From: UBA3537 sp038138145
GTDB lineage: Bacteria; Bacteroidota; Bacteroidia; Flavobacteriales; Flavobacteriaceae
Direction of reading: 5' to 3'
Assembly (NCBI GenBank): GCA_038138145.1
Contig: JAYQDD010000004.1
Coordinates: 137,644-201,643, forward strand
Length of the DNA stretch: 64,000 nt
This document shows, piece by piece, positions 36,406 through 45,508 of this stretch. Numbering within the stretch: position 1 is the stretch's first letter; the number at the start of each line of letters is the position of its first letter. The notes under the pieces were generated by a model. That model was not told where the DNA came from. It did not search any database and worked only from the letters and a program-made list of their open reading frames with translations. A program made the translations under genes and the position numbers.

Positions 36406-36756
36406 ATGCAAATACACGTTGTTAAATCAAAAATCCACCGCGTCAAAGTTACTGGCGCAGATTTAAATTATATTGGTAGTATCACTATCGATGAAGACTT
36501 GATGGATGCCGCCAATATTATTCAAGGAGAAAAAATTCAAGTGGTCAATAACAATAATGGCGAACGTTTGGAAACTTACGTTATTCCAGGACCAAGAAAT
36601 TCAGGCGAAATCACGCTCAATGGTGCTGCAGCTCATAAAGTAAACATTGGCGATGTTTTGATTTTAATCACCTATGCCACAATGAGTTTAGAGGACGCCA
36701 AGGTATTTAAACCCGCTTTGGTGTTTCCAGATGAAGCGACAAACCTTTTAAAATAA
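36406..36756 (+). CDS. panD: Aspartate 1-decarboxylase proenzyme
   Basis: A 116-residue PanD. N-Y-I-G-S-I-T-I-D holds the Gly24-Ser25 self-cleavage site that generates the pyruvoyl cofactor on the alpha chain. Y-V-I-P-G-P-R-N-S-G and N-G-A-A-A-H are conserved active-site segments. It decarboxylates aspartate to beta-alanine for PanC. It is translated 13 bases after panC, in one operon or from a leaderless start. Confidence 0.97.
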   Translation: MQIHVVKSKIHRVKVTGADLNYIGSITIDEDLMDAANIIQGEKIQVVNNNNGERLETYVIPGPRNSGEITLNGAAAHKVNIGDVLILITYATMSLEDAKVFKPALVFPDEATNLLK

Positions 36757-36761
36757 TTGTA

Positions 36762-37724
36762 TTGAACAACGCGCTGAAAGCAACCCTAAAAATTGTTTTA
36801 CCACTATTATTAGGGGGTGTTTTGGTATGGTATTCATTACAAAAAGTTCCGCTCAGTACACTTGCAAATTATTTCAAAAATGCCAATTACCTTTGGATTG
36901 GACTTGGTGTTTTTTTTGGCTTTTTGAGCCATATTTCAAGAGCATACCGTTGGAAGTTTATGATTGAACCTATGGGGTATACATTCCGTTTGCCCAACAG
37001 TGTCATGGCTGTTTTTGCGGCCTACTTGATCAATTATACCATTCCTAGGGCAGGAGAAGTATCAAGAGCTACAATTCTTACAAATTATGATGGTGTGCCT
37101 TTCGAAAAAGGATTTGGGACAATTGTCGCCGAGCGCATTGCAGACACTTTGGTTATGCTCATCATCATAGGGATTACTTTTCTTATGGAATTTGACGTTA
37201 TATATAATTTTTTCTTTGACGATTTAAATTTTAAAAAGCAATGGTGGATATTGGTAGGATTTATTATTGTGGCCTTTTTCATCTATTTGGTATTTAAAAA
37301 AGGAACACACCCTCTCATAAATAAACTAAAAACTTTATTCAAAGGGTTCTTAGAAGGAATTTTGAGTATTTTTAAAATGAAAAAAAAGTGGACATTTATT
37401 GCACACACAGTTTTTATCTGGGGTATGTATGTTTTGATGTTTTACGTCACCTCATTTTCTATAGATGCCACCTCAGAGCTCCCGTTTTCCGCCATTTTAA
37501 TTGGATTTATTGCGGCCAGTTTTAGCATCGCTGCCACCAATGGCGGAATAGGGTCATATCCTTTGGCTGTTTACGCCGCATTTTCAATATTCAATGTGGC
37601 ACAAGCCCCAAGTCTTGCCTTTGGTTGGATCATGTGGACATCACAAACACTAATGATTATCATTTTGGGTGGATTGTCGCTTATTTCCTTGCCTATCTAC
37701 AATAAAATTTATCCAAAGCTATAG
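36762..37724 (+). CDS. Lysylphosphatidylglycerol synthase transmembrane-domain (UPF0104) protein
   Basis: A 320-residue membrane protein with about 8 hydrophobic segments, beginning with a TTG start 5 bases after panD. Y-L-W-I-G-L-G-V, the R-A-Y-R-W-K segment, and Y-T-I-P-R-A-G-E-V-S-R-A are the flippase-like signature of the LPG-synthase TM family. The soluble aminoacyl-transferase domain of MprF is absent. In related proteins this fold moves lipids across the inner membrane, so a lipid-transport role is plausible but not proven. Confidence 0.82.
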   Translation: MNNALKATLKIVLPLLLGGVLVWYSLQKVPLSTLANYFKNANYLWIGLGVFFGFLSHISRAYRWKFMIEPMGYTFRLPNSVMAVFAAYLINYTIPRAGEVSRATILTNYDGVPFEKGFGTIVAERIADTLVMLIIIGITFLMEFDVIYNFFFDDLNFKKQWWILVGFIIVAFFIYLVFKKGTHPLINKLKTLFKGFLEGILSIFKMKKKWTFIAHTVFIWGMYVLMFYVTSFSIDATSELPFSAILIGFIAASFSIAATNGGIGSYPLAVYAAFSIFNVAQAPSLAFGWIMWTSQTLMIIILGGLSLISLPIYNKIYPKL

Positions 37725-37801
37725 ACCAAACATTCTATACATTCCTTTCTTTTTTTTAGTTATTTACTTAACTTGTGGGTTTCAAACCAATAACCAATTT
37801 G

Positions 37802-38941
37802 ATGAAACGCCTAACCTTATTTGCAATGTTTTGCACAACAATTTTATGGGCTCAAACACAATATGAGTTAATCGAAACCGAAACTTTAGGGGATCGTGAA
37901 TTGAAAATTCAATTGCCAAGAGATTATGAAGAAAACCAAGAAACATTCTATCCACTAATTCTAACCTTAGATGGTGATTATCTTTTTGAAGTTGTGGCCG
38001 GGAATTCCGATTATGTGGCCTATTGGGACGATATGCCAGAAGCTATAGTTGTTGGAGTAAATCAAAATAAAACAAGAGCAGACGATTTATTTGTTTCAGA
38101 CAATACTTTTTTTCCCATAAATTCTGGCGCTCAATTTTTTGAATTTATCAGCGATGAACTCATTCCTTTTTTAAAGGACAACTACCGAGTGAATGATTTT
38201 AAGGTTGCTGTGGGCCATGGTGAATCTGCAAATTATATTCAATTTTTCGCTTTCAAAAACAAGCCGGTTTTTCAAGCGTATATCGCATTAAGCCCTAGTT
38301 TATCTCCTTATATGACAGATAATTTGACTGCTTTTTTAAGCGATATGAAAACACCTTTGTTTTTTTATATGGCAACAGCAACGGAAGATTTTCGAGACAA
38401 CCGTAAAGAAATTTTAGAACTCAACACCAAAATAGAAGCCATAGAATCAGAGCATTTATTTTATGCGTTTGATAATTTTGAAGGCGCCAATCATTATAAT
38501 CTAGCCAATAGAGCTATTCCAAAAGCCTTGCAGCATGTTTTTTTGGTATATCAGCCAATTTCGCGTAAAGAATACAAAAACAATATTCTACCCTTAGAAA
38601 CATCGCCCGTCGATTACTTAATAGAAAAATATGATACAATTGAACAGCTTTTTGGAATTGAAAAACAAATTTTGCTCAACGATTTCCGAGCCATAGCTGC
38701 AGCCATCAACAAAAATGAAATGTTTGACTATTATAAGGATTTAGCAAAACTAGCACGAGATGCTTACCCAGACACATTGTTAAACAACTACTACATGGGC
38801 CGTTTTTATGAAGCAACAGACAACCCTAGAAGGGCAATTCAAGCTTATCAAGAAGCGTATATTTATCTAGAAATTGACGGCATCACAAAAGATGATTTAT
38901 TGGATCGTGCCGAGCGTTTAAAAGCTGAATATGGATACTAA
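37802..38941 (+). CDS. Secreted alpha/beta-hydrolase (putative esterase family)
   Basis: I start at the ATG at 37802 (379 residues), since M-K-R-L-T-L-F-A-M-F-C-T-T-I-L-W-A-Q is a clean Sec signal; a GTG 27 bases earlier would spoil it. The body matches the esterase D/enterochelin-esterase family: L-I-L-T-L-D-G-D-Y-L-F, A-I-V-V-G-V-N-Q, and V-G-H-G-E-S-A-N with the nucleophile Ser. The last 100 residues look like helical repeats (TPR-like). Its substrate is unknown. The stop overlaps radA by one base (TAATG). Confidence 0.82.
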   Translation: MKRLTLFAMFCTTILWAQTQYELIETETLGDRELKIQLPRDYEENQETFYPLILTLDGDYLFEVVAGNSDYVAYWDDMPEAIVVGVNQNKTRADDLFVSDNTFFPINSGAQFFEFISDELIPFLKDNYRVNDFKVAVGHGESANYIQFFAFKNKPVFQAYIALSPSLSPYMTDNLTAFLSDMKTPLFFYMATATEDFRDNRKEILELNTKIEAIESEHLFYAFDNFEGANHYNLANRAIPKALQHVFLVYQPISRKEYKNNILPLETSPVDYLIEKYDTIEQLFGIEKQILLNDFRAIAAAINKNEMFDYYKDLAKLARDAYPDTLLNNYYMGRFYEATDNPRRAIQAYQEAYIYLEIDGITKDDLLDRAERLKAEYGY

Positions 38942-40299
38942 TGGCGAAACTTAAAACAACATTTTTTTGTCAAAGTTGTGGTGCTCAATTTGCCAAATGG
39001 CAAGGGCAATGCACCTCATGCAAATCGTGGAATACGATTGTTGAAGAACTCGTCCAAAAACCGGATAAAGGCACTTGGAAAACCACCAATTCTTCTGCAA
39101 AAGAACGCGTCTCTAAACCTTTGAAAATCGCTGAAATAGACACCACAAAGACCCCAAGATTGAACACCACAGACGATGAATTGAATAGAGTTTTGGGCGG
39201 AGGTATTGTTCCGGGATCGCTCATTCTTTTGGGGGGCGAACCGGGCATAGGGAAAAGCACACTTATGCTACAATTGTCTTTAAAACTACCCTACAAAACA
39301 TTATATGTCTCCGGCGAAGAAAGTCAAAAACAAATCAAACTTCGTGCAGAACGGATTCACTCCAGTAGCGAACAATGCTATATTTTAACAGAGACCAAAA
39401 CACAACATATCTTTAGACAAATTGAAGCCTTAGCCCCCGACATTCTTGTCATCGATTCCATTCAAACCCTTCAGAGCGATTTTCTAGAAGCTTCGGCTGG
39501 AAGTGTTTCGCAAATTAAGCAGTGTACTACTGAATTGATGAAATTTGCTAAAGAAACGGCTACTCCAGTAATTTTGATAGGGCATATTACCAAGGATGGC
39601 AGCATTGCTGGGCCCAAAATTTTGGAGCATATGGTGGATACTGTATTGCAATTTGAAGGCGATCGCAACCATGTATTTAGAATTTTGCGCGCGCACAAAA
39701 ACCGATTTGGTTCTACACACGAGTTGGGGATTTATGAAATGCAAGGCACTGGTTTGAGAGAAGTCAAAAATCCATCAGAGATTTTGATTTCGAAAAAAGA
39801 CGCTTCACTTTCTGGAAATGCTATAGCCGTTACATTGGAGGGGATGCGTCCTTTGTTGGTTGAAGTTCAGGCACTAGTGAGTTCTGCGGTTTATGGTACG
39901 CCACAGCGGAGCGCCACAGGATTTAATGCCAAAAGACTCAATATGTTGTTGGCGGTACTCGAAAAGCGTGCAGGATTTCGTTTGGGTGCCAAAGATGTCT
40001 TTTTAAATATCACGGGTGGAATTACCGTAGATGATCCTGCTATTGATTTGGCTGTTGTTGCTGCCATTTTATCCTCAAATAATGATGATGCGCTGACCGA
40101 CAATTTTTGCTTTGCTGGAGAGGTCGGACTTTCTGGAGAAATCCGTCCTGTACAGCGTGTAGAACAACGCATTATGGAAGCCGAAAAACTTGGTTTTGAA
40201 GCTATTTTTATTGCTAAGCATAACAAATTTAGCTTGACACCTTCTAAAATTAAAATTCACCTACTTTCCAAAATAGAGGATTTATTGAATTTTATTTAA
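38941..40299 (+). CDS. radA: DNA repair protein RadA
   Basis: A 452-residue RadA/Sms. The N-terminal zinc finger is C-Q-S-C (10-13 region) and C-T-S-C. Walker A is G-G-E-P-G-I-G-K-S-T near residue 99. The RadA-specific K-N-R-F-G motif is present (H-K-N-R-F-G-S-T), and the C-terminal Lon-like domain includes G-E-V-G-L-S-G-E-I-R. It helps process recombination intermediates by branch migration. It is followed by a strong terminator. Confidence 0.96.
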   Translation: MAKLKTTFFCQSCGAQFAKWQGQCTSCKSWNTIVEELVQKPDKGTWKTTNSSAKERVSKPLKIAEIDTTKTPRLNTTDDELNRVLGGGIVPGSLILLGGEPGIGKSTLMLQLSLKLPYKTLYVSGEESQKQIKLRAERIHSSSEQCYILTETKTQHIFRQIEALAPDILVIDSIQTLQSDFLEASAGSVSQIKQCTTELMKFAKETATPVILIGHITKDGSIAGPKILEHMVDTVLQFEGDRNHVFRILRAHKNRFGSTHELGIYEMQGTGLREVKNPSEILISKKDASLSGNAIAVTLEGMRPLLVEVQALVSSAVYGTPQRSATGFNAKRLNMLLAVLEKRAGFRLGAKDVFLNITGGITVDDPAIDLAVVAAILSSNNDDALTDNFCFAGEVGLSGEIRPVQRVEQRIMEAEKLGFEAIFIAKHNKFSLTPSKIKIHLLSKIEDLLNFI

Positions 40300-40313
40300 G
40301 GAAAAAAACGATG

Positions 40314-40347
40314 AAAAAAAAGCCCTGAACTTCAGGGCTTTTTTTTA
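40314..40347. terminator. Bidirectional terminator between radA and bacilliredoxin
   Basis: AGCCCTGAA (40321-40329) pairs with TTCAGGGCT (40331-40339), preceded by a run of A and followed by T8. It overlaps the stop codon of the convergent bacilliredoxin gene. Confidence 0.85.
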
Positions 40348-40755
40348 GCAATATTCGTTATAGGCGTTAATTAGATTTTCTGCGATAAGTTCCGCAGGGC
40401 GGCCTTCAATGTGGTGGCGCTCAAGCATATGAACTAATTCGCCATCTTTAAACAATGCCATACAAGGTGAGCTTGGCGGAAAGGGAATCATATGTTCACG
40501 GGCTTTATCGACCGCTTCTTTATCAACACCTGCAAAAACAGTAACGGTTTGAGTTGGGCGTTTATCGTTTTGTAAACTTTGAATAGCACCTGGGCGTGCA
40601 TTGGCGGCCGCACAACCACAAACAGAGTTGACCACAACAAGCGTTGTGCCTGGTTTTGCCAAAGCCGTATCCACGGCTTCTGCGCTATATAATTCTTCAA
40701 ATCCTACTTGCGTAAGGTGTTCACGCATTGGTTTTACTAATTCAGCTGGGTACAT
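40345..40755 (-). CDS. BrxA/BrxB family bacilliredoxin
   Basis: A 136-residue thioredoxin-fold protein of the YphP/YqiW family. N-S-V-C-G-C-A-A-A-N-A-R-P-G-A contains the C-G-C redox motif near residue 53. In Bacillus these proteins remove bacillithiol from oxidised protein thiols, and many Bacteroidota make bacillithiol, so the same role is likely. The gene stands alone with its own promoter at 40779-40786. Confidence 0.9.
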   Translation of the reverse strand: MYPAELVKPMREHLTQVGFEELYSAEAVDTALAKPGTTLVVVNSVCGCAAANARPGAIQSLQNDKRPTQTVTVFAGVDKEAVDKAREHMIPFPPSSPCMALFKDGELVHMLERHHIEGRPAELIAENLINAYNEYC

Positions 40756-40778
40756 AAGTTTATTTTAATAATTAGGCA

Positions 40779-40786
40779 CAAAGATA
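40779..40786 (-). promoter_or_regulatory. -7 promoter element for bacilliredoxin
   Basis: Minus-strand TATCTTTG, exact TAnnTTTG, 23 bases before the start codon. Confidence 0.55.
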
Positions 40787-40864
40787 AACAATTGTGTTTC
40801 AAATTGTGGAGCTATTGAACGTTATAAATGTTAAATTCAATTTAAAATAATAAACTTAATTCCG

Positions 40865-40872
40865 TAGGTTTG
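40865..40872 (+). promoter_or_regulatory. -7 promoter element for the TerB-DnaJ gene
   Basis: TAGGTTTG fits TAnnTTTG, 24 bases before the ATG at 40897. Confidence 0.45.
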
Positions 40873-40896
40873 ATGCTTTAATATTGAACATATAGT

Positions 40897-41622
40897 ATGA
40901 GTTTTGCAAAATGGATTGGAGCTTCTGTGGGTTGGTCTTTTGGTGGACCAATTGGAGCGATTATTGGATTGGCTTTGGGGAGTTTGTTGGATAAATCAAC
41001 CACAAGCAACAAGAGCTATACTAGGGCAAGAACGCAAACACAATCTGGGGATTTTGAAGTGAGTTTACTCATTTTAGCCTCGTTGGTCATCAAAGCCGAT
41101 GGTAAAAAAGACCAACGAGAATTGGATTTTGTACGTCGTCAATTTACACAAATGTATGGTAAAGAGCGTGCCAATCATGCGTTTAGACTATTTAAAGAAA
41201 TAAATAAGCAGACCAATATTTCTTTACGGCAAGTGTGTCTCCAAATCCAAAAAATGATGGACCATGCCTCGCGTTTACAATTGTTACATTTCTTATTTGG
41301 AATTGCAAAATCAGATGGACATGTAGCCGCAAGTGAGGTTTCTGTAATAGAGCAAATGGCACGTTATTTAGGGATTAATCCTAGAGATTTTGAAAGCATC
41401 AAAGCTATGTTTTATGACAGTACCGATAATGCCTATAAAATATTAGAACTTCAAAAGGGCGCTACACCTCAAGATATTAAAAAAGCGTATCGCCGAATGG
41501 CCAAAAAATATCATCCAGATAAAGTGCAACACTTAGGGGAAGAACATCAAAAAGGTGCTGAAGAAAAGTTTAGAAAAGTTCAAGAAGCGTATGAGCAACT
41601 TCAAAAAGAATTGGGCTTTTAA
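40897..41622 (+). CDS. DjlA-like protein: TerB domain plus C-terminal J domain
   Basis: A 241-residue protein. Residues about 5-30 are a Gly-rich hydrophobic segment (W-S-F-G-G-P-I-G-A-I-I-G-L), probably membrane-associated. A TerB-like helical domain spans about 50-160 (S-L-L-I-L-A-S-L-V-I-K-A-D-G-K). The J domain at about 175-241 has K-Y-H-P-D-K, the HPD motif needed to stimulate DnaK. The layout matches E. coli DjlA. It faces the TonB receptor gene end-on with an 18-base gap. Confidence 0.88.
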   Translation: MSFAKWIGASVGWSFGGPIGAIIGLALGSLLDKSTTSNKSYTRARTQTQSGDFEVSLLILASLVIKADGKKDQRELDFVRRQFTQMYGKERANHAFRLFKEINKQTNISLRQVCLQIQKMMDHASRLQLLHFLFGIAKSDGHVAASEVSVIEQMARYLGINPRDFESIKAMFYDSTDNAYKILELQKGATPQDIKKAYRRMAKKYHPDKVQHLGEEHQKGAEEKFRKVQEAYEQLQKELGF

Positions 41623-41640
41623 CCCCAATATTTTTAAAGA

Positions 41641-43914
41641 TTATTTCATTTTATATCTTAATCCAAAAAATAACCGCCGTCCTTGATTCGGCGCATATAT
41701 GTAGGTAGGATCAAACGTTAGTCCGTAGGGATTGTCGGGCGTTGCCACAGCATTTCCATTATTATCAAAAACGACATTTTCGTCAAATGGATCATTGGCT
41801 CTTGCGATAATAAAAGGATTTCCTCTATTTGGCGTCCAATTCAAAACATTCTTTACGCCTGCATATAGCTCAATATCTTGTAGCCCTTTGAACGTAAATT
41901 GTATGTTTTGAATACTCCATAACGGCGACTTGTCTTTTCTGGGATCAAGCTCATTCAGCACAGGCAATCTCATAGGACCAATTAAATTTCCAGTGTAGTC
42001 AATGCTAAAACTGTTTTTTATATTCGAATATGAAATAGACCATGTTCCAGAAAATTTTTCGGTTAGTATTTGTTGTTCTGTTACACCATTTTCATTTTTA
42101 GAAACTTCTTGAAATGTAAGTCCAATACCTCCTTTAAAATTTTGTGAAAGCACTGCGTCAAAATTCACACTTGCACCAAAACTGGTTGCCAAGCCATTTA
42201 AATTATCGTAAATAATTTGGTTAGGGTTGATGTCATAATCGGGAAGGATAGCGTTTGTAAAATAGGTATACCAAGCAGAAATGTCCCATCCTAAAATGCG
42301 TCCTTTTTTGGTGTACATTTTCTTTAAATAATTGAGATTGACGTTATAAGACTGTTCTGGGTTTAATTCATTTTGAATAACCACCTCTCGAGCGCCATTG
42401 AGCGCTGCGTGTTCCTCTGTGAAAAGATTAACAACTCTAAATCCTGTACCCGCATTTATTCTAAACACATCGTCTTCTGTAGGGGTGTATTTGTAGGCCA
42501 AACGCGGAGTGAAAATAGATCCATGTCTGTTGTCATAATCATATCGTCCACCCAAAAGAAGTTTGTGTTTTTTCCTTAAAGTGATTTCATTTTGAATGAA
42601 TAGCGATGGAATAAAAACTTCATCGGTAGTCTTTGTTGCTGGTGTATTATCGTCATAGAAATTATATCTTCCACTAAGGCCAAAAAGCCAATCACTTTTT
42701 TGCGTAGAATAGTCCCATGTGAGTTGCCCAAAGCCAATGCGTTGTTGGGCAAGATAATAGGGATCTCCATAGACAGAATTTTGGTCGTGATCTGAATAGG
42801 AGAATTGAACAAACATTTTATTATTAGTAGGGAGTTGATAGTTTCCAATAATTTCAAAACGAGAGGTATAAATACTTTCTCCATACACTTCATCGCCTCC
42901 TCTATTTTTGGGCGTCCACTGCAGTTCTCCGCCCCAACGGTCTTCATAAAAGTACCGTCCAGCCAAAGAAAAGACGCGATTTTGACTCCTTTTAAAATCC
43001 CATTTTTGAAATACCGATATCCGATCTTTTAGGGTCACATCTGTAAAGTTGTCATTGTTGTTGTCTATGGGATTGCTGTAGTTGTAATAATTAACGCCTA
43101 ACAACATGCTGGTTTTGTCATTAACTTTTGCCTTTAGACCCAAGTCCAAATTGTATTCTTCCCAATGTGTTCCAAAAGAATCAAAAAACAACAACGGAGC
43201 GTTGTCAGGATGTTTTGTCACTATGTTGATGAGTCCGCCTACGGCTTCGCTTCCATATAAAGAGGATGCTGGGCCTTTGATAATTTCGACTTGATCGATT
43301 AAAGAACTTGGGATGCCCGACAATCCATAAACAGTAGACAAACCACTTACAATAGGCATACCATCGATAAGCACAAGCGTATAGGGGCCTTCCAAACCAT
43401 TGATGTGAATATCTCCCGTATTGCACACACTACAATTGATTTGAGGGCGAACACCATTCACATTTTGTAGTGCTTCAAAAATGTTTGGCGCTGGATTTTT
43501 TTTCAAAAATGTAGCGGAATAAACCTCTACAGGGATAGGGCTTTCTAATCGTTTTACAGGTTTCTGTGTTCCTGTTATCACCACCTCGTTCAAAAGCTCT
43601 ATTTCTTCAAGTGAAATGTTTATGGTGATGTTTCGGTCGACAATGAGTTGTTGTTTTACTGCTTTATATCCTGTAAAAGAAGCAATCAGCGTGTAGCTTC
43701 CCTTTTCGATATTTTCGATTACAAAAGTGCCATCAATAGCACTCACAGCGCCTTTTGAAGTTTCCTTTAAATAAATGCTTACATAGGGGATAGCTTCTCC
43801 ATTTTGGGTGGTTACCTCACCAGAGATGGTAAATGTATTTGAGGCATTTGATATCGTGCATATAAAAAATAGTAAAAAGGTTAATTTTTTCACGACTTTA
43901 GTTTTAAAAAACAA
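41641..43914 (-). CDS. TonB-dependent receptor, probably metal-related
   Basis: A 757-residue outer-membrane receptor. A signal peptide (about 1-24) precedes a CarboxypepD-regulatory-like domain (27-110, I-S-G-E-V-T-T-Q-N-G-E-A-I-P). The plug contains an N-C-S-V-C-N-T-G-D-I-H-I-N-G-L-E-G segment with a C-x2-C pair, then D-G-M-P-I-V-S-G and G-S-E-A-V-G-G-L-I-N-I-V-T. The barrel ends with R-R-L-F-F-G-L-R-Y-K-M-K. Its promoter shares an operator with the divergent DtxR/MntR-type gene, so Fe or Mn uptake (free, or as siderophore or heme) is the best inference. Confidence 0.88.
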   Translation of the reverse strand: MFFKTKVVKKLTFLLFFICTISNASNTFTISGEVTTQNGEAIPYVSIYLKETSKGAVSAIDGTFVIENIEKGSYTLIASFTGYKAVKQQLIVDRNITINISLEEIELLNEVVITGTQKPVKRLESPIPVEVYSATFLKKNPAPNIFEALQNVNGVRPQINCSVCNTGDIHINGLEGPYTLVLIDGMPIVSGLSTVYGLSGIPSSLIDQVEIIKGPASSLYGSEAVGGLINIVTKHPDNAPLLFFDSFGTHWEEYNLDLGLKAKVNDKTSMLLGVNYYNYSNPIDNNNDNFTDVTLKDRISVFQKWDFKRSQNRVFSLAGRYFYEDRWGGELQWTPKNRGGDEVYGESIYTSRFEIIGNYQLPTNNKMFVQFSYSDHDQNSVYGDPYYLAQQRIGFGQLTWDYSTQKSDWLFGLSGRYNFYDDNTPATKTTDEVFIPSLFIQNEITLRKKHKLLLGGRYDYDNRHGSIFTPRLAYKYTPTEDDVFRINAGTGFRVVNLFTEEHAALNGAREVVIQNELNPEQSYNVNLNYLKKMYTKKGRILGWDISAWYTYFTNAILPDYDINPNQIIYDNLNGLATSFGASVNFDAVLSQNFKGGIGLTFQEVSKNENGVTEQQILTEKFSGTWSISYSNIKNSFSIDYTGNLIGPMRLPVLNELDPRKDKSPLWSIQNIQFTFKGLQDIELYAGVKNVLNWTPNRGNPFIIARANDPFDENVVFDNNGNAVATPDNPYGLTFDPTYIYAPNQGRRLFFGLRYKMK

Positions 43915-43958
43915 GGCCCCATTGTTTATATGGGCATATTGTTGTCATTTATTTTTTA

Positions 43959-43966
43959 CAAAGGTA
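43959..43966 (-). promoter_or_regulatory. -7 promoter element for the metal-linked TonB receptor
   Basis: Minus-strand TACCTTTG, exact TAnnTTTG, 45 bases before the receptor start and 7 bases from the palindromic operator. Confidence 0.6.
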
Positions 43967-43973
43967 ATTTAAA

Positions 43974-43991
43974 TTTTAGACAAGACTAAAA
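43974..43991. promoter_or_regulatory. Palindromic operator, probable DtxR/MntR-type box
   Basis: TTTTAGACAAGACTAAAA is an 18-bp imperfect palindrome (TTTTAGnCnnGnCTAAAA is symmetric, 14 of 18 positions). It lies between the -7 elements of the divergent TonB receptor and regulator genes, where it would cover the upstream promoter region of both. The TTAG...CTAA layout is like known DtxR-family boxes. Binding by the adjacent regulator is inferred, not shown. Confidence 0.6.
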
Positions 43992-43998
43992 ATTTATT

Positions 43999-44006
43999 TA
44001 TATTTG
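43999..44006 (+). promoter_or_regulatory. -7 promoter element for the DtxR/MntR regulator
   Basis: TATATTTG fits TAnnTTTG, 18 bases before the GTG start, giving a leader of about 10 bases. Confidence 0.55.
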
Positions 44007-44024
44007 TATAAATAATTAAGGATT

Positions 44025-44681
44025 GTGGTTACATTATCAGAAGAAAATTATTTAAAAGCTATTTATCACTTGGCGAAGCAAGAAAATGCTTCGGTGAGTA
44101 CCAATGCTATTGCGCAAAAAATGCGCACTAAAGCATCGTCGGCGACGGACATGATTAAAAAACTTTCCGATAAAGGTCATGTAGAATATCAGAAATATAA
44201 AGGAGTTAAATTGACAGAAAAAGGAAGGTTAGCGGCCGTTTCAGTCATTAGAAAACACAGACTTTGGGAAGTTTTTTTGGTGAAGAAACTTAATTTTTCT
44301 TGGGATGAGGTCCACGAGGTAGCCGAACAATTAGAGCATATTAAATCCGACAAATTAACCCAACAATTGGATGCTTTTTTGGAGTACCCAAAGGAAGATC
44401 CACATGGCGATTCGATTCCTGATGCCGATGGAAATTTTTACCCAACCAAAAAAGTCTTATTAGCACAGATTAATAAAAACCAAAGTTGTATTTGTGTTGG
44501 CGTCAAAGACTCTACAACAGATTTTCTGCAATACTTAGACAAGCACAATATTGCATTAGGCACAAAAATCAAAGTCATTTCAAAAGAATCTTTTGATGAA
44601 TCAATGACCCTAAAAATTAATAACACTGAATTGGCGATTTCTAAAGAGGTTGCCCACAATTTATTTGTAAAAATCAATTAA
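44025..44681 (+). CDS. Iron/manganese-dependent transcriptional regulator, DtxR/MntR family
   Basis: A 218-residue protein with a GTG start. The N-terminal winged helix (S-E-E-N-Y-L-K-A-I-Y-H-L, then T-N-A-I-A-Q-K-M-R-T-K-A-S-S-A-T-D-M-I) is characteristic. A dimerisation/metal domain follows (R-K-H-R-L-W-E-V-F-L, then D-E-V-H-E-V-A-E-Q-L-E-H-I) with His/Glu ligands, and a C-terminal SH3-like FeoA domain (about 140-218). It senses Fe2+ or Mn2+ and represses uptake genes. It is divergent from a TonB receptor and 2 bases ahead of a ZIP transporter, consistent with this role. Confidence 0.92.
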   Translation: MVTLSEENYLKAIYHLAKQENASVSTNAIAQKMRTKASSATDMIKKLSDKGHVEYQKYKGVKLTEKGRLAAVSVIRKHRLWEVFLVKKLNFSWDEVHEVAEQLEHIKSDKLTQQLDAFLEYPKEDPHGDSIPDADGNFYPTKKVLLAQINKNQSCICVGVKDSTTDFLQYLDKHNIALGTKIKVISKESFDESMTLKINNTELAISKEVAHNLFVKIN

Positions 44682-44683
44682 GT

Positions 44684-45508
44684 ATGTTAGATCAAATCAT
44701 AAACTATTTTGAATCCATCGATCCGATACTGGCGGCGCTTTATGCGTCTTTATTCACTTGGATTCTAACAGCACTTGGTGCCGCATTAGTATTTTTCTTC
44801 AAAGGGATGAATAGGGGTTTGCTTGATGGTATGCTTGGGTTTACAGGAGGTGTTATGGTAGCTGCAAGTTTTTGGAGTTTACTTGCACCAGGTATAGAGA
44901 TGAGTCCGGGCGAAGGATTTGTCAAAGTGATTCCTGCAGCTGTTGGTTTTGGTTTAGGGGCTTTATTTTTATTTGGGTTAGACAAAATTCTTCCTCATTT
45001 GCATATTAATTTTAAAGAGACCGAAAAAGAAGGAGTCAAATCTCCTTGGCACAAAACAACCTTATTGGTTTTGGCCATTACTATGCACAATATTCCTGAG
45101 GGTTTGGCTGTAGGTGTTTTGTTTGGCGGTGTTGCTGCTGGAATTCCAGAAGCTACTATTGGTGGTGCTGTAGCACTGGCTTTAGGCATCGGCATTCAAA
45201 ATTTTCCTGAAGGAATCGCAGTGTCTATGCCGCTTAGGCGTCAGGGCGTAAGCCGTTTTAAAAGTTTTTGGTACGGTCAATTATCGGCTATTGTGGAGCC
45301 CATTGCTGCTGTTTTTGGGGCATTGGCTGTAACTTTTTTTACACCAATTTTACCTTATGCATTGGCTTTTGCTGCAGGCGCAATGATTTTTGTGGTTGTT
45401 GAAGAAGTTATTCCTGAAACACAAAGAGATAAATATACCGACATTGCTACGCTTGGCTTTATTGGAGGATTTATTGTAATGATGACTCTAGATGTAGCTT
45501 TGGGTTAA
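44684..45508 (+). CDS. ZIP family metal transporter
   Basis: A 274-residue membrane protein with about 8 hydrophobic segments. The metal-site helices are visible: A-I-T-M-H-N-I-P-E-G-L-A-V-G and G-I-Q-N-F-P-E-G-I-A-V-S-M-P-L, the ZIP H-N-x-P-E-G signature and its partner. It brings Zn2+, Fe2+ or Mn2+ into the cytosol. It is cotranscribed with the DtxR/MntR regulator (2-base gap), which favours Fe or Mn. Its stop codon overlaps the tail-to-tail end of the Cys-rich peptide gene. Confidence 0.92.
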   Translation: MLDQIINYFESIDPILAALYASLFTWILTALGAALVFFFKGMNRGLLDGMLGFTGGVMVAASFWSLLAPGIEMSPGEGFVKVIPAAVGFGLGALFLFGLDKILPHLHINFKETEKEGVKSPWHKTTLLVLAITMHNIPEGLAVGVLFGGVAAGIPEATIGGAVALALGIGIQNFPEGIAVSMPLRRQGVSRFKSFWYGQLSAIVEPIAAVFGALAVTFFTPILPYALAFAAGAMIFVVVEEVIPETQRDKYTDIATLGFIGGFIVMMTLDVALG

